The notes: generated from the letters alone by a model not told the origin. A stretch of DNA of 19,007 bases from JAVWGW01 sp036651575 (GCA_036651575.1 JAVVXN010000031.1:1-19007); one strand, 5' to 3'; positions 6,795 to 14,908 are shown, numbered from the stretch's first letter. Numbers and translations: made by a program.

Positions 6795-8066
6795 ATGGCG
6801 CGTCCCATGACTATCGCTGAAAAGATACTGGCAGCTCATGCAGGCCTTGATGAAGTGATCCCGGGTCAGTTGATTGAGGGTGACCTTGATCTGGTGCTTT
6901 CAAATGATGTCACCGGACCAATCGCGATTCGGGAGTTCAATAAAATTGGCATCGATACGGTATTTGATAAGACGAAGGTCGTTTTGGTTCCCGATCACTA
7001 CGTTCCCAATAAAGATATCGAAAGCGCTCAGCAGGCGAAGATGCTGCGTGATTTTGCTCAAGAACAGGGTCTGACCCACTACTATGAAGTCGGCTGCATG
7101 GGGGTCGAACATGCGTTGTTGCCCGAACAAGGGGTCGTTGGTGCGGGCGACTTAATTATCGGTTCCGATAGTCACACGTGCACCTATGGCGCGCTCGGCG
7201 CGTTTGCGACCGGGGTGGGTTCAACCGATGCTGCGGTTGGTTATGCTACGGGTCGTGCGTGGTTTAAGGTTCCCGAAACCCTAAAGATCGTTGTTTCTGG
7301 CAAGCTTGCGCCCGACGTGACGGGTAAAGATCTCATCTTGTATATCATCGGGATGATCGGTGTCGATGGCGCACTGTATCAGGTCATGGAGTTTTCGGGA
7401 AGCGCTGTTGCAGCGCTTTCCATGGAGGGGCGCATGACCGTGGCGAATATGGCCATAGAGGCTGGTGCGAAGACGGGCATCATCGAAGTTGACGAAGTGA
7501 CGCGTGCCTACATGGATGGTCGCGTTGAGCGTCCCTATAAAGAATATCATTCCGACCCCGATGCGGTGTATTCCCGGGTTATCGAAATCGATGCGGCGGA
7601 TATTGCGCCGATGGTTGCATTCCCGCATTTGCCTTCGAACGCGCGACCGGTTGCACAGGCGGGCCGCGTCGCTATCGATCAGGTTGTTATCGGCAGTTGC
7701 ACGAATGGTCGTATCGAAGACATGCGTCAGGCGGCGTTTGTGCTGAAGGGGCGCGTGGTTGCACCGGGCGTTCGCTGTATCGTAATTCCCGCAACTCAGC
7801 AGGTGTATCGTCAGTGTATCAAGGAAGGGTTGATTGAAATCTTCCTCGAGGCGCATTGCGCCGTTTCCACGCCAACGTGCGGGCCGTGTCTTGGGGGTCA
7901 CCTTGGTGTGCTGGCGGCGGGCGAGCGCTGCGTTGCGACGACGAATCGTAACTTCGTCGGTCGCATGGGGGATCCGGCCTCCGAAGTGTATTTGAGCAAT
8001 CCCGCTGTTGCGGCGGCATCGGCGGTGGCGGGGCATCTGGCTCTTCCGTGTGATTTGGAGGCATGA
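6795..8066 (+). CDS. leuC: 3-isopropylmalate dehydratase large subunit
   Basis: A 423-residue aconitase-superfamily subunit that, with LeuD, isomerises 2-isopropylmalate to 3-isopropylmalate in leucine synthesis. The [4Fe-4S] ligands are visible as C302 in GSCTNGR and C362/C365 in TCGPCLGG; the SDSHTCTYGALGAFATGVGSTD segment is also typical. The length (about 420, not 466 as in E. coli) places it in the short LeuC/homoaconitase-like subfamily common in archaea, clostridia and Coriobacteriia. The start is ATG 6795, with AAGGGG five bases upstream; a GTG two codons earlier would lie inside that ribosome site. leuD begins 4 bases after its stop. The assignment to leucine rests on adjacent leuD and leuB, since short-type enzymes can also act on related malates. 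Confidence 0.95.
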   Translation: MARPMTIAEKILAAHAGLDEVIPGQLIEGDLDLVLSNDVTGPIAIREFNKIGIDTVFDKTKVVLVPDHYVPNKDIESAQQAKMLRDFAQEQGLTHYYEVGCMGVEHALLPEQGVVGAGDLIIGSDSHTCTYGALGAFATGVGSTDAAVGYATGRAWFKVPETLKIVVSGKLAPDVTGKDLILYIIGMIGVDGALYQVMEFSGSAVAALSMEGRMTVANMAIEAGAKTGIIEVDEVTRAYMDGRVERPYKEYHSDPDAVYSRVIEIDAADIAPMVAFPHLPSNARPVAQAGRVAIDQVVIGSCTNGRIEDMRQAAFVLKGRVVAPGVRCIVIPATQQVYRQCIKEGLIEIFLEAHCAVSTPTCGPCLGGHLGVLAAGERCVATTNRNFVGRMGDPASEVYLSNPAVAAASAVAGHLALPCDLEA

Positions 8067-8070
8067 TTTC

Positions 8071-8577
8071 ATGGAATTCGAAGGAAAAGTTCATCGTTAT
8101 GGTCGCGATGTCGATACCGACGTTATCATTCCGGCGCGCTATCTGACGACAAGCGATGCCGATGAACTGGCAAAGCATTGTCTGGAGGATCTCGATTCCG
8201 ACTTTGTGAACAAAGTTGCTGTAGGTGACATTTTGGTTGCGGATGAAAATTTCGGCTGTGGTTCTTCGCGCGAGCACGCGCCGATCTGCATCAAGGCCGC
8301 TGGCATTTCGTGCGTGGTTGCAAAAAGCTTCGCGCGCATTTTCTATCGCAACGCCATCAACATCGGCTTGCCAATCATGGAATGCCCCGAGGCGGTTGAT
8401 GCCACTTTGCAAGGTGATGTGATCAGCATCGATGCCGATACGGGAAAGATCATTAACGAAACGACGGGTCAGACGTTTTATGCTCAGCCGTTCCCTTTGT
8501 TTGTGAAAGATATTATTGAGCAGGGTGGATTGATTGCTCGCACCCGCAACCAACGCGCTGCTCGGGGTTCTTGGTGA
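8071..8577 (+). CDS. leuD: 3-isopropylmalate dehydratase small subunit
   Basis: A 168-residue swivelling-domain partner of LeuC, the short LeuD type. It opens MEFEGKVHRYGRDVDTDVIIPARYLTTSD, with the substrate-specificity loop YLTT at residues 24-27, and contains the conserved DENFGCGSSREHAP segment around 60-75 followed by CVVAKSFARIFYRNAINIGLPI. The start ATG 8071 has GGAGG (8057-8061) nine bases upstream, inside the end of leuC, so the pair is co-translated. A 108-base gap holding an interspersed repeat separates it from leuB, the only sizeable gap in the leucine cluster. Confidence 0.95.
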   Translation: MEFEGKVHRYGRDVDTDVIIPARYLTTSDADELAKHCLEDLDSDFVNKVAVGDILVADENFGCGSSREHAPICIKAAGISCVVAKSFARIFYRNAINIGLPIMECPEAVDATLQGDVISIDADTGKIINETTGQTFYAQPFPLFVKDIIEQGGLIARTRNQRAARGSW

Positions 8578-8607
8578 TCCTTCGTAAACCCTCCGTTTCT
8601 TCACGCG

Positions 8608-8630
8608 GTCATTGTGAGCAAAGCGAAGAA
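8608..8630 (+). repeat. Degenerate interspersed intergenic repeat, copy 1
   Basis: The stretch GTCATTGTGAGCAAAGCG followed by AAGAA resembles the GTCATTCTGAGCGAAGCGAAGAA-type motif seen dispersed in many bacterial genomes. It agrees with the second copy at 9932 at 18 of 23 positions and lies between leuD and leuB. Confidence 0.55.
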
Positions 8631-8685
8631 CCCGGGGATTTTCAGTGCAAAGACGGGTACGACAACGATGAAAGGGTGAAGCACG

Positions 8686-9807
8686 ATGCGTAATTTTAAG
8701 GTGTGTTTGCTTTCGGGCGACGGAATCGGACCCGAAATCATAGTTGAAGCCGTCAAGGTTCTCGATGCGGTAGGGCGCAGGTATGCCACGACGTTTGAAT
8801 ACACCGAGGCGCTTTTGGGTGGCGTCGCCATCGATGCGACCGGTACGGCGCTTCCGCAGGAAACGCTCGATATCGCCCTGGCTTCAGATGCCGTGTTGCT
8901 TGCGGCGGTCGGAGGCCCGAAGTGGGACACGACGCAACCGGATAAGCCGCGTCCTGAACAGGGGCTGCTCGGCATTCGCAAAGCGCTCGGCCTGTATTGC
9001 AACCTGCGTCCCGTCAAAGTGTTCAACGCTCTAGCCGACGCTTCGACTCTCAAGCGTGAATACGTTGCCGGCGTCGATATGGTTATCGTGCGCGAGCTGA
9101 CGGGAGGTCTTTACTTCGGTGCCCGCGATCGCACCTTTGATGTTGCGGGATGTGGTGCCGATGGTGCGGCGGGCCAGCACGCCTTTGATACCCTCGACTA
9201 TAAGGAATACGAAATTGAACGTATCGTGCGTCGCGCCTTCGAGGCTGCGAGATTAAGGCGCAAAAAAGTGACCAGCGTCGATAAGGCGAACATCCTTGCA
9301 ACATCACGACTGTGGCGTGAGGTGGCCCATCGGGTGGCTGCCGATTACCCCGATGTGGCAACCAACGATCTGCTTGTCGACAATGCCGCCATGCAGCTGG
9401 TGCGCGACCCCGCTCAATTCGACGTGATCGTGACCGAAAACATGTTCGGTGATATTTTGTCCGACGAAGCAGCTCAGCTTGCCGGATCGCTCGGCATGCT
9501 CGCCTCCGCTTCGCTCGGTGAAGGGGTCTCCCTGTACGAACCCACGCACGGTTCGGCACCCGATATCGCGGGGAAGAAAATTGCAAACCCGCTCGCGCAG
9601 ATACTTTCGGTTGAGCTTATGCTGCGCTACAGTTTCGATATGCAGCAAGCGGCTGATGACGTTGCGGGTGCGGTGGAGGCCGTCCTCGATGCGGGATGGC
9701 GTACGGCAGACATCAAGCAGGCCGACACTCCGACGGATAAAATCGTTGGAACCGCTACGATGGGCAATTTGGTTGTGGCGAGTCTTGAAGCTGCTGCGAG
9801 CGCGTAA
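8686..9807 (+). CDS. leuB: 3-isopropylmalate dehydrogenase
   Basis: A 373-residue NAD-dependent beta-decarboxylating dehydrogenase, the last dedicated step before leucine transamination: it oxidises 3-isopropylmalate to 2-oxoisocaproate. It shows GDGIGPEI at residues 11-18, the RELTGGLYFG region with catalytic tyrosine, the metal-binding aspartates in NMFGDILSDEAAQL (D256 and D260) and the nucleotide loop YEPTHGSAPDIAG (284-296). The length is usual. The start ATG 8686 follows AAAGGG. It is third in the leuC-leuD-leuB order; leuA and leucine aminotransferase are not in this window. No terminator is evident after it. Confidence 0.97.
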   Translation: MRNFKVCLLSGDGIGPEIIVEAVKVLDAVGRRYATTFEYTEALLGGVAIDATGTALPQETLDIALASDAVLLAAVGGPKWDTTQPDKPRPEQGLLGIRKALGLYCNLRPVKVFNALADASTLKREYVAGVDMVIVRELTGGLYFGARDRTFDVAGCGADGAAGQHAFDTLDYKEYEIERIVRRAFEAARLRRKKVTSVDKANILATSRLWREVAHRVAADYPDVATNDLLVDNAAMQLVRDPAQFDVIVTENMFGDILSDEAAQLAGSLGMLASASLGEGVSLYEPTHGSAPDIAGKKIANPLAQILSVELMLRYSFDMQQAADDVAGAVEAVLDAGWRTADIKQADTPTDKIVGTATMGNLVVASLEAAASA

Positions 9808-9828
9808 TCCTCGTGAAGGAAGAATACA

Positions 9829-9859
9829 TCGACAGCCCTTTTCCGTTTTACGCTACAAT
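9829..9859 (+). promoter_or_regulatory. Possible promoter for hisS
   Basis: TCGACA (9829-9834) and TACAAT (9854-9859) are near-consensus -35 and -10 boxes, but the 19-base spacer is long. The predicted leader of about 175 bases contains the repeat at 9932 and a hairpin near 9991-10015 (TGC/GCA and GGGG/CCCC, with a two-base bulge). Confidence 0.4.
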
Positions 9860-9931
9860 AAAATCTTAAGGAAGAATCTCGCGCCGGCTTTGCCTTGCTA
9901 CTCCGAGGGTTTGACCCGACAGCCAGGGAGC

Positions 9932-9954
9932 GTCATTCTAAACGAAGTGAAGAA
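9932..9954 (+). repeat. Degenerate interspersed intergenic repeat, copy 2
   Basis: GTCATTCTAAACGAAGTG followed by AAGAA is the second copy of the motif seen at 8608. It lies in the 233-base gap before hisS, in the same orientation as copy 1. No inverted partner was found beside it. Confidence 0.55.
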
Positions 9955-10040
9955 TCTGGTCTACCTGCGCGGTATGCCTGCCAAAGAACATGCGAGGGGG
10001 TAGGCAATCCCCGCACGTCTATAACTGAAAAGGAAACATA

Positions 10041-11399
10041 ATGGCACTGCAAGCACCTGAAGGAACGAAGGATTTGCTTCCCGACGAAGCGCGATTCTGG
10101 GAGCACTTCAAACAAACGGCCTACGATATTTTCGGCCGCTACGGTTATGCGCCGATTGAAACACCCATTTTCGAACAGACGGAACTGTTCGTGCGCGGCA
10201 TCGGCGAAGCGACCGATGTGGTATCGAAGGAAATGTTTCAGGCTATTTCCGGTGAAAACCTCAAGAAACTGCTTGCAGGGGACACCATTAAGGCGAAAAG
10301 TCGTCTTTCGCTGCGTCCGGAGGGCACGGCCGGCGTTGTTCGCGCCGCGGTGCAAAATGACCTGGTTCCCCAGGGGGGTGCTCCGGCGAAGCTTATGTAT
10401 GCGGGGCACATGTTTCGTGCGGAACGTCCCCAGAAGGGGCGCCTGCGTCAATTTCGCCAAATCGGTGTCGAGTGCTTGGGTGCCGATGATCCCAGTGTTG
10501 ATGCCGAAGCGATTATCATGCTCATGCGTTTTTATGTAGCCATCGGCATTCCGCTGCCGTCTATGCGTTTGCTTATCAATTCCATGGGGTGCGATGCGTG
10601 TCGTCCCGCCTATCGCGATCAGGTGCGCACGTTTATTCTCGAGCATAAAGAGGATCTGTGTGAAGAATGCCTGCATCGTGCCGAGGTCAATCCGCTGCGC
10701 GCGTTTGATTGCAAGAATCCCCATTGTTCAGACATCATGGAAGATGCGCCGAAAATCACCGACTATCTCTGCGAGGATTGTCGGGATCATTATACGACGG
10801 TTAAGCAGTATCTGCGGATCGCCGGTATCGATTTTGAAGAAGACACCCGCTTGGTTCGTGGACTCGACTATTACACGCGTACCGTCTTCGAGGTGCAGGT
10901 TGTCGACGGTATGGGATCTCAAAACGCCATCGGCGGCGGGGGACGTTACGACAAGTTGGCCGAAGAGGTCGGCGGCCGCCCGACACCGGGGCTCGGGTTC
11001 GCTTTGGGCTATGAGCGCTGCGTTATTGCACTTGAAGCCGCAGGGGTTGTGTTTCCTCACGGCAATACGCTCGATGTGTTTCTTGCCTGCGTCGATGACT
11101 CGGTGCGCCCTGTCGCTTTCGAGCTTTTGCAAACCATTCGCGATGCGGGTATGTCGGCCGAAATGGATCACCAGCATCGCAGCCTGAAAAGCCAGTTCAA
11201 ACTTGCCGACAAGGTGTCCGCCCGCATGGTGTGCATTCTTGGTCCCGACGAAGTGGCGGCCGGTAAGGTCAAGATGCGCAACATGGGTACTCATGAAGAA
11301 AAATTGATAGACCTTGCAGCGGCAACTAAGTTTCTCGGGAATTTCGGCGGCATGCCCTATAATGGCGTGATGCCCTCTCTTGAGAAATCGATTGATTAG
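10041..11399 (+). CDS. hisS: Histidyl-tRNA synthetase
   Basis: A 452-residue class II aminoacyl-tRNA synthetase that charges tRNA-His in the cytosol. Visible are EGTKDLLPDE at the N-terminus, motif 2 RAERPQKGRLRQFRQIGVE (126-144), the histidine-specific LVRGLDYYTR (271-280) and the second histidine motif with motif 3, GGGRYDKLAEEVGGRPTPGLGFALGYER (to 326), followed by the anticodon-binding domain. The insertion domain carries eight cysteines in pairs (184/187, 207/210, 224/229, 244/247), a pattern of the clostridial-type enzyme that may bind zinc. The start ATG 10041 follows AAAGGA. aspS begins 71 bases after its stop, the common hisS-aspS pairing. Confidence 0.97.
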   Translation: MALQAPEGTKDLLPDEARFWEHFKQTAYDIFGRYGYAPIETPIFEQTELFVRGIGEATDVVSKEMFQAISGENLKKLLAGDTIKAKSRLSLRPEGTAGVVRAAVQNDLVPQGGAPAKLMYAGHMFRAERPQKGRLRQFRQIGVECLGADDPSVDAEAIIMLMRFYVAIGIPLPSMRLLINSMGCDACRPAYRDQVRTFILEHKEDLCEECLHRAEVNPLRAFDCKNPHCSDIMEDAPKITDYLCEDCRDHYTTVKQYLRIAGIDFEEDTRLVRGLDYYTRTVFEVQVVDGMGSQNAIGGGGRYDKLAEEVGGRPTPGLGFALGYERCVIALEAAGVVFPHGNTLDVFLACVDDSVRPVAFELLQTIRDAGMSAEMDHQHRSLKSQFKLADKVSARMVCILGPDEVAAGKVKMRNMGTHEEKLIDLAAATKFLGNFGGMPYNGVMPSLEKSID

Positions 11400-11438
11400 C
11401 ACAGGTTATACTGAAGGTTATAGAAGCAAAGACACCAC

Positions 11439-11452
11439 ATTTGCTAGCAAAT
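11439..11452. repeat. Perfect 14-base palindrome before the aspS ribosome site
   Basis: ATTTGCTAGCAAAT is a perfect palindrome ending one base before AAGGAG (11453-11458). As RNA it could only form a tight hairpin; as DNA it could be an operator. Confidence 0.5.
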
Positions 11453-11470
11453 AAGGAGCAAGACAAGACC

Positions 11471-13249
11471 ATGACAGATTTTATGAACGAGTATTGCATG
11501 CATTCACGCACGTGCGGTCAGCTGCGCGCTGCCGATGTTGGCACCGAAGTCGTATTGACCGGTTGGGTTGCGCATCGTCGTGACCACGGCGGCCTGATTT
11601 TCGTTGACCTGCGCGATCGTGAAGGACGCACCCAGTGTGTTTTCGACCCCGATTTGGTTGACGCGGCGGGCTTTGCGGATGCGGAGCGCATGCGCAGTGA
11701 ATGGGTTATCAAAGCGACCGGTACCGTGCGTGCGCGCAGCGCCGAAAATGCCAACCCGAACTTGCCGACCGGTGAAATCGACGTCATGGTCACCCAGGTC
11801 GAAATCCTCAATTCGAGTGTGACACCTCCCTTCGCGATTGAAGACGGCATCGATACCGACGAAATTACCCGCATGAAGTGGCGTTATATCGATATTCGTC
11901 GCCCGGAGATGTTTGAAAACCTCCGCCTTCGCCATACGGTTGCCCAGGCCATGCGTTCCGCGCTCAACGAACGTGGTTTCCTGGAAGTCGAAACGCCGAT
12001 TTTGGCAGGGTCGACCCCGGAAGGCGCCCGTGACTTCATCGTTCCAAGCCGCCCCAACCCGGGCAAGTTCTACGCCTTACCGCAGAGCCCGCAGCTGTTC
12101 AAGCAGATGCTCATGATCGGTGGTATCGAGCGCTATTATCAGATCGCCCGTTGCTTCCGCGACGAGGACTTGCGCGCCGATCGTCAGCCCGAGTTCACGC
12201 AGGTCGATATCGAGATGTCATTCGTCAATCAAGATGACGTCATGACCATGATGGAAGACGTTATGTCCAACGTGCTCTCTGCTGTCGATGTCAAACATGA
12301 ATTCCCGCTGCAGCGCATGAGCTACGCCGAATCAATGGATCGTTTTGGCAACGATCGTCCCGACATTCGTTTCGGGATGGAACTGGTCACGTTGACCGAT
12401 ATCGTTAAGGATTGCGGATTTAAGGTGTTTTCCAGCGTCGCAAAATCAGGCGGCGCGGTTAAAGCCATCAATGCCAAGGGTGCCGGCGACTGGAGCCGTG
12501 GTGAAATCGACAAGTTGGCCGATATTGCGTCTGCCAATGGCGCCAAAGGTATGGCCTGGATTGCGTTTACCAGCGACGGTCAGGAAAAAAGTCCCATTAT
12601 CAAATTCTTTAGCGATGAAGAATTTGCAGCCTTAAAGCTTGCAGTCGATGCCCAGCCGGGCGATTTGGTGATGTTTGCTGCCGCTGAAATTGACGTGGCC
12701 AACGCTGTTTTGTCCGCGCTGCGTCTACACATGGCCGATGCCTTGGGAATCGAGCGCGAGGGTCACTCGCTTCTCTGGATCGTTAATTTCCCGATGTTTA
12801 AATATGTTGAAGAAGAAAAACGCTACGCCGCTGAACATCATCCATTCACGCGCATCAGCGACGATACGCTCGACAAGCTTGACGATGCACCGCTCGAATG
12901 CGGCAGCTATTCTTACGACCTGGTCATGGATGGTTACGAAATCGGTGGCGGAACGATCCGCATCCACGATGCCGAATTGCAACGTCGCGTCTTGCGTTGC
13001 GTCGGTATGACCGATGAGCAGATCGATGAGCAGTTCGGTTTCCTGGTTACCGCTCTGGGCAATGGCGCGCCCCCGCATGGCGGCATCGCACTTGGTCTCG
13101 ATCGCTTAATTATGCTGCTGGCCCATCGTCAATCCATTCGCGATGTCATTGCATTTCCGAAGACAAGCTCGGCGTCGGATCCGATGACGAATGCTCCGGA
13201 TCATGTGGCTCCGCGACAGTTGAAAGAAGTGAGCCTCCGTACTCTGTAG
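11471..13249 (+). CDS. aspS: Aspartyl-tRNA synthetase (bacterial type)
   Basis: A 592-residue class IIb synthetase of normal bacterial length: an OB-fold anticodon domain (to about 105), a catalytic core with motif 2 FRDEDLRADRQPEFTQVDIE starting at F229, a GAD insertion domain between about 290 and 410, and motif 3 GIALGLDR (538-545). The anticodon domain reads WVAHRRDHGG, with a histidine (H39) where E. coli AspRS has leucine; His here is associated with non-discriminating enzymes that also charge tRNA-Asn for GatCAB. The start ATG 11471 is 12 bases from AAGGAG, a longer gap than usual; the next Met (11483) would be even further. It follows hisS and is closed by a strong terminator. Confidence 0.95.
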   Translation: MTDFMNEYCMHSRTCGQLRAADVGTEVVLTGWVAHRRDHGGLIFVDLRDREGRTQCVFDPDLVDAAGFADAERMRSEWVIKATGTVRARSAENANPNLPTGEIDVMVTQVEILNSSVTPPFAIEDGIDTDEITRMKWRYIDIRRPEMFENLRLRHTVAQAMRSALNERGFLEVETPILAGSTPEGARDFIVPSRPNPGKFYALPQSPQLFKQMLMIGGIERYYQIARCFRDEDLRADRQPEFTQVDIEMSFVNQDDVMTMMEDVMSNVLSAVDVKHEFPLQRMSYAESMDRFGNDRPDIRFGMELVTLTDIVKDCGFKVFSSVAKSGGAVKAINAKGAGDWSRGEIDKLADIASANGAKGMAWIAFTSDGQEKSPIIKFFSDEEFAALKLAVDAQPGDLVMFAAAEIDVANAVLSALRLHMADALGIEREGHSLLWIVNFPMFKYVEEEKRYAAEHHPFTRISDDTLDKLDDAPLECGSYSYDLVMDGYEIGGGTIRIHDAELQRRVLRCVGMTDEQIDEQFGFLVTALGNGAPPHGGIALGLDRLIMLLAHRQSIRDVIAFPKTSSASDPMTNAPDHVAPRQLKEVSLRTL

Positions 13250-13281
13250 TCCCTATCTGGCTCGCCGCATCATGCTTGATT

Positions 13282-13316
13282 CAACCCGGATGGTTTGCCT
13301 CCGGGTTGTTTTCTTT
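13282..13316 (+). terminator. Intrinsic terminator after aspS
   Basis: CAACCCGGA (13282-13290) pairs perfectly with TCCGGGTTG (13300-13308) around a 9-base loop and is followed by TTTTCTTT. It closes the hisS-aspS unit before metF. Confidence 0.9.
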
Positions 13317-13336
13317 CCAGGGCGTGCAAAATTGGG

Positions 13337-13342
13337 TACAAT
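13337..13342 (+). promoter_or_regulatory. -10 box of the metF operon
   Basis: TACAAT lies only 9 bases before the metF ATG (13352), with TTTCCA at 13314-13319 as a modest -35 (17-base spacer). Transcription would begin within a few bases of the start codon. Confidence 0.5.
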
Positions 13343-13351
13343 GAATCCATT

Positions 13352-14200
13352 ATGAGGATTTCACACGTATACCGGAACGGCACACAGCCTATTTCCTTCG
13401 AGATATTTCCTCCAAAGGGAAATCTTTCGGTGGAAGCTGCTCACGCGATGGCGACGGAGCTTTCTTGGCTGTGCCCCGATTTTGTCAGCGTGACCTATTC
13501 TGCCGGGGGAAGCGGAAACGCTCACGCTACCACCGATATCGCCGATATGGTTCAGCGTGATTTTGGAATTCCCGTCATGGCGCATTTGACGTGTGTTGGT
13601 ATGGATGAAGCGGGCTTCACTGAACGGGTTGCCGATTTAAAGGCTAAGCATGTCGAAAACGTTCTTGCCCTGCGCGGTGATAGAGTTTCTGGTTGCAAGC
13701 AGACTGACTTTGTTTATGCGAAAGATCTCATCACCCGTTTGGCGGATGAGGGATTTTGTATTGGAGCCGCCGCTTACCCTGAAGGTCACATCGAGTGCAC
13801 TGATTTCCGCCAAAGTATCGAACACCTCAAGCAGAAGCAGGATGCTGGTGCGAGTTTTTTTGTAACGCAGCTCTTTTTTAGCAACGATTATTTTTATCGT
13901 TTTTGGGAGGCCGCGCAGGCCGCGGGCATAACCGTGCCGATCGCTTGTGGCATCATGCCGTTTTTGGGTAAAAACCAGATTCAGCGCATGGTGTTTATGT
14001 GCGGCGCATCGCTGCCGTCTCCCGTGATCAAGATTCTTTCAAAATATGAAAATAAACCTGAAGACTTGCGACGTGCCGGTATAGAGTATGCATGCGATCA
14101 GTTGTGTGATCTCGCGCACCATGGTGTCGACGGTTTGCATATCTACACGATGAATCAGCCGAAAATTGCGCGCACGACCGTGCAAGCTCTTCGTGCATAG
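13352..14200 (+). CDS. metF: Methylenetetrahydrofolate reductase
   Basis: A 282-residue FAD-dependent TIM-barrel enzyme that reduces 5,10-methylene-THF to 5-methyl-THF, the methyl donor for MetH. The catalytic Glu lies in SFEIFPPK (15-22); further hallmarks are FVSVTYSAGGSG, HLTC, LALRGD, YPEGH, DAGASFFVTQLFF and PIACGIMP. I start it at ATG 13352 because the conserved N-terminus follows directly; the 19 codons upstream overlap the aspS terminator and the promoter. No Shine-Dalgarno precedes this ATG, which fits a leaderless or nearly leaderless message. The next gene starts 12 bases after the stop. No metV partner, as found in acetogens, is present, so the enzyme is probably of the simple NAD(P)H type. 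Confidence 0.95.
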   Translation: MRISHVYRNGTQPISFEIFPPKGNLSVEAAHAMATELSWLCPDFVSVTYSAGGSGNAHATTDIADMVQRDFGIPVMAHLTCVGMDEAGFTERVADLKAKHVENVLALRGDRVSGCKQTDFVYAKDLITRLADEGFCIGAAAYPEGHIECTDFRQSIEHLKQKQDAGASFFVTQLFFSNDYFYRFWEAAQAAGITVPIACGIMPFLGKNQIQRMVFMCGASLPSPVIKILSKYENKPEDLRRAGIEYACDQLCDLAHHGVDGLHIYTMNQPKIARTTVQALRA

Positions 14201-14212
14201 AGGGAAGTTTGT

Positions 14213-14908
14213 ATGCAATACCGCGTTGACAAGCACGAAGCTCTCCGTTATTTGGGATATTCCGGGCAGCGCTTCGAGGGAGATTTTCTCGAACGCTTCG
14301 ATGCTATCGTTGCCGCTTGCGAGCAGCGCTTACATCCCTCCTTTGTTTTTGAGATTTTCGATATCGATGCGGTGTGCGGCGATGATGCGGGGGATCCCGG
14401 CATTGTCGTAAAAGGTACGAATTTAATTTTTTTAGGTACCGATATCTACGAACATCTTCATCAGGCTCGGCAATGCGCGTTGATAGCTGCGACGCTTGGC
14501 ATGGAAAGCGAACGTGAACTTCGTCGCTACAGCGCTCGAAGTCCTTTTGATGCCCTGGTGTATGGCGCGGCGTGTTCGGCCTTGGTGGAGCAGGTTACCG
14601 ATGAGGCGGAAGCTCAAATCGTCGCTCTTGCTGCCAAAAAAAACTTCTTCACCGGTACGCGTTATAGTCCTGGGTATGGCAACTTTTCTCTAGATATTCA
14701 GCCGAAATTTCTTACGTGTCTCAAAGCGCAGCAACGTATGGGGCTTGTGGCAACGGAGCGTAATTTTCTCGTACCGACGAAAAGCGTTACGGCGGTTATT
14801 GGTTTGTTCGAGCAACCGCCTGTAGTCCAGAAAAGTTCATGTACGACGTGTACCATGAAAGATGAGTGCTCCATCAGGGCATCGGGGAGGACCTGCTATG
14901 AATCATGA
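14213..14908 (+). CDS. Free-standing methionine synthase reactivation (activation-domain) protein
   Basis: A 231-residue protein matching the C-terminal activation domain of E. coli MetH (Met_synt_B12, PF02965), which uses SAM and an electron to restore methylcobalamin after oxidation to cob(II)alamin. The SAM-binding signature is TRYSPGYGNFSLDI (149-162), followed by the usual VPTKSVTAVIGLF segment. After the domain is a tail with four cysteines, C210, C213, C219 and C228 (CX2CX5CX8C), which E. coli MetH lacks and which could bind a metal or Fe-S cluster. The start ATG 14213 follows AGGGA. It sits between metF and metH and overlaps metH by 11 bases; since this MetH lacks the domain, the two should act as a complex. 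Confidence 0.88.
   Translation: MQYRVDKHEALRYLGYSGQRFEGDFLERFDAIVAACEQRLHPSFVFEIFDIDAVCGDDAGDPGIVVKGTNLIFLGTDIYEHLHQARQCALIAATLGMESERELRRYSARSPFDALVYGAACSALVEQVTDEAEAQIVALAAKKNFFTGTRYSPGYGNFSLDIQPKFLTCLKAQQRMGLVATERNFLVPTKSVTAVIGLFEQPPVVQKSSCTTCTMKDECSIRASGRTCYES

Noticed and set aside
7281..8072. Long minus-strand open frame opposite leuC
   Set aside because: It is Arg/His/Asn-rich without any family feature and lies fully over leuC, whose catalytic motifs are intact; a codon-bias shadow.
9860..10040. T-box or other riboswitch in the leader of hisS
   Set aside because: The leader is long enough, but the conserved T-box sequence (AGGGTGGNACCGCG) is not there and the only hairpin (9991-10015) is bulged and lacks a T-run.
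10590..10790. Eight-cysteine insertion of HisRS as a novel zinc domain
   Set aside because: The paired cysteines and the NPLRAFDCKNPHC segment match a known pattern in clostridial-type HisRS, so it is noted in the annotation but not new.
10728..11402. Minus-strand open frame opposite hisS
   Set aside because: It mirrors the hisS reading frame and has no ribosome site or recognisable motif.
13250..13351. SAM or cobalamin riboswitch ahead of metF
   Set aside because: The space is taken by the aspS terminator and the metF promoter, and the -10 box is next to the ATG, leaving no leader RNA.
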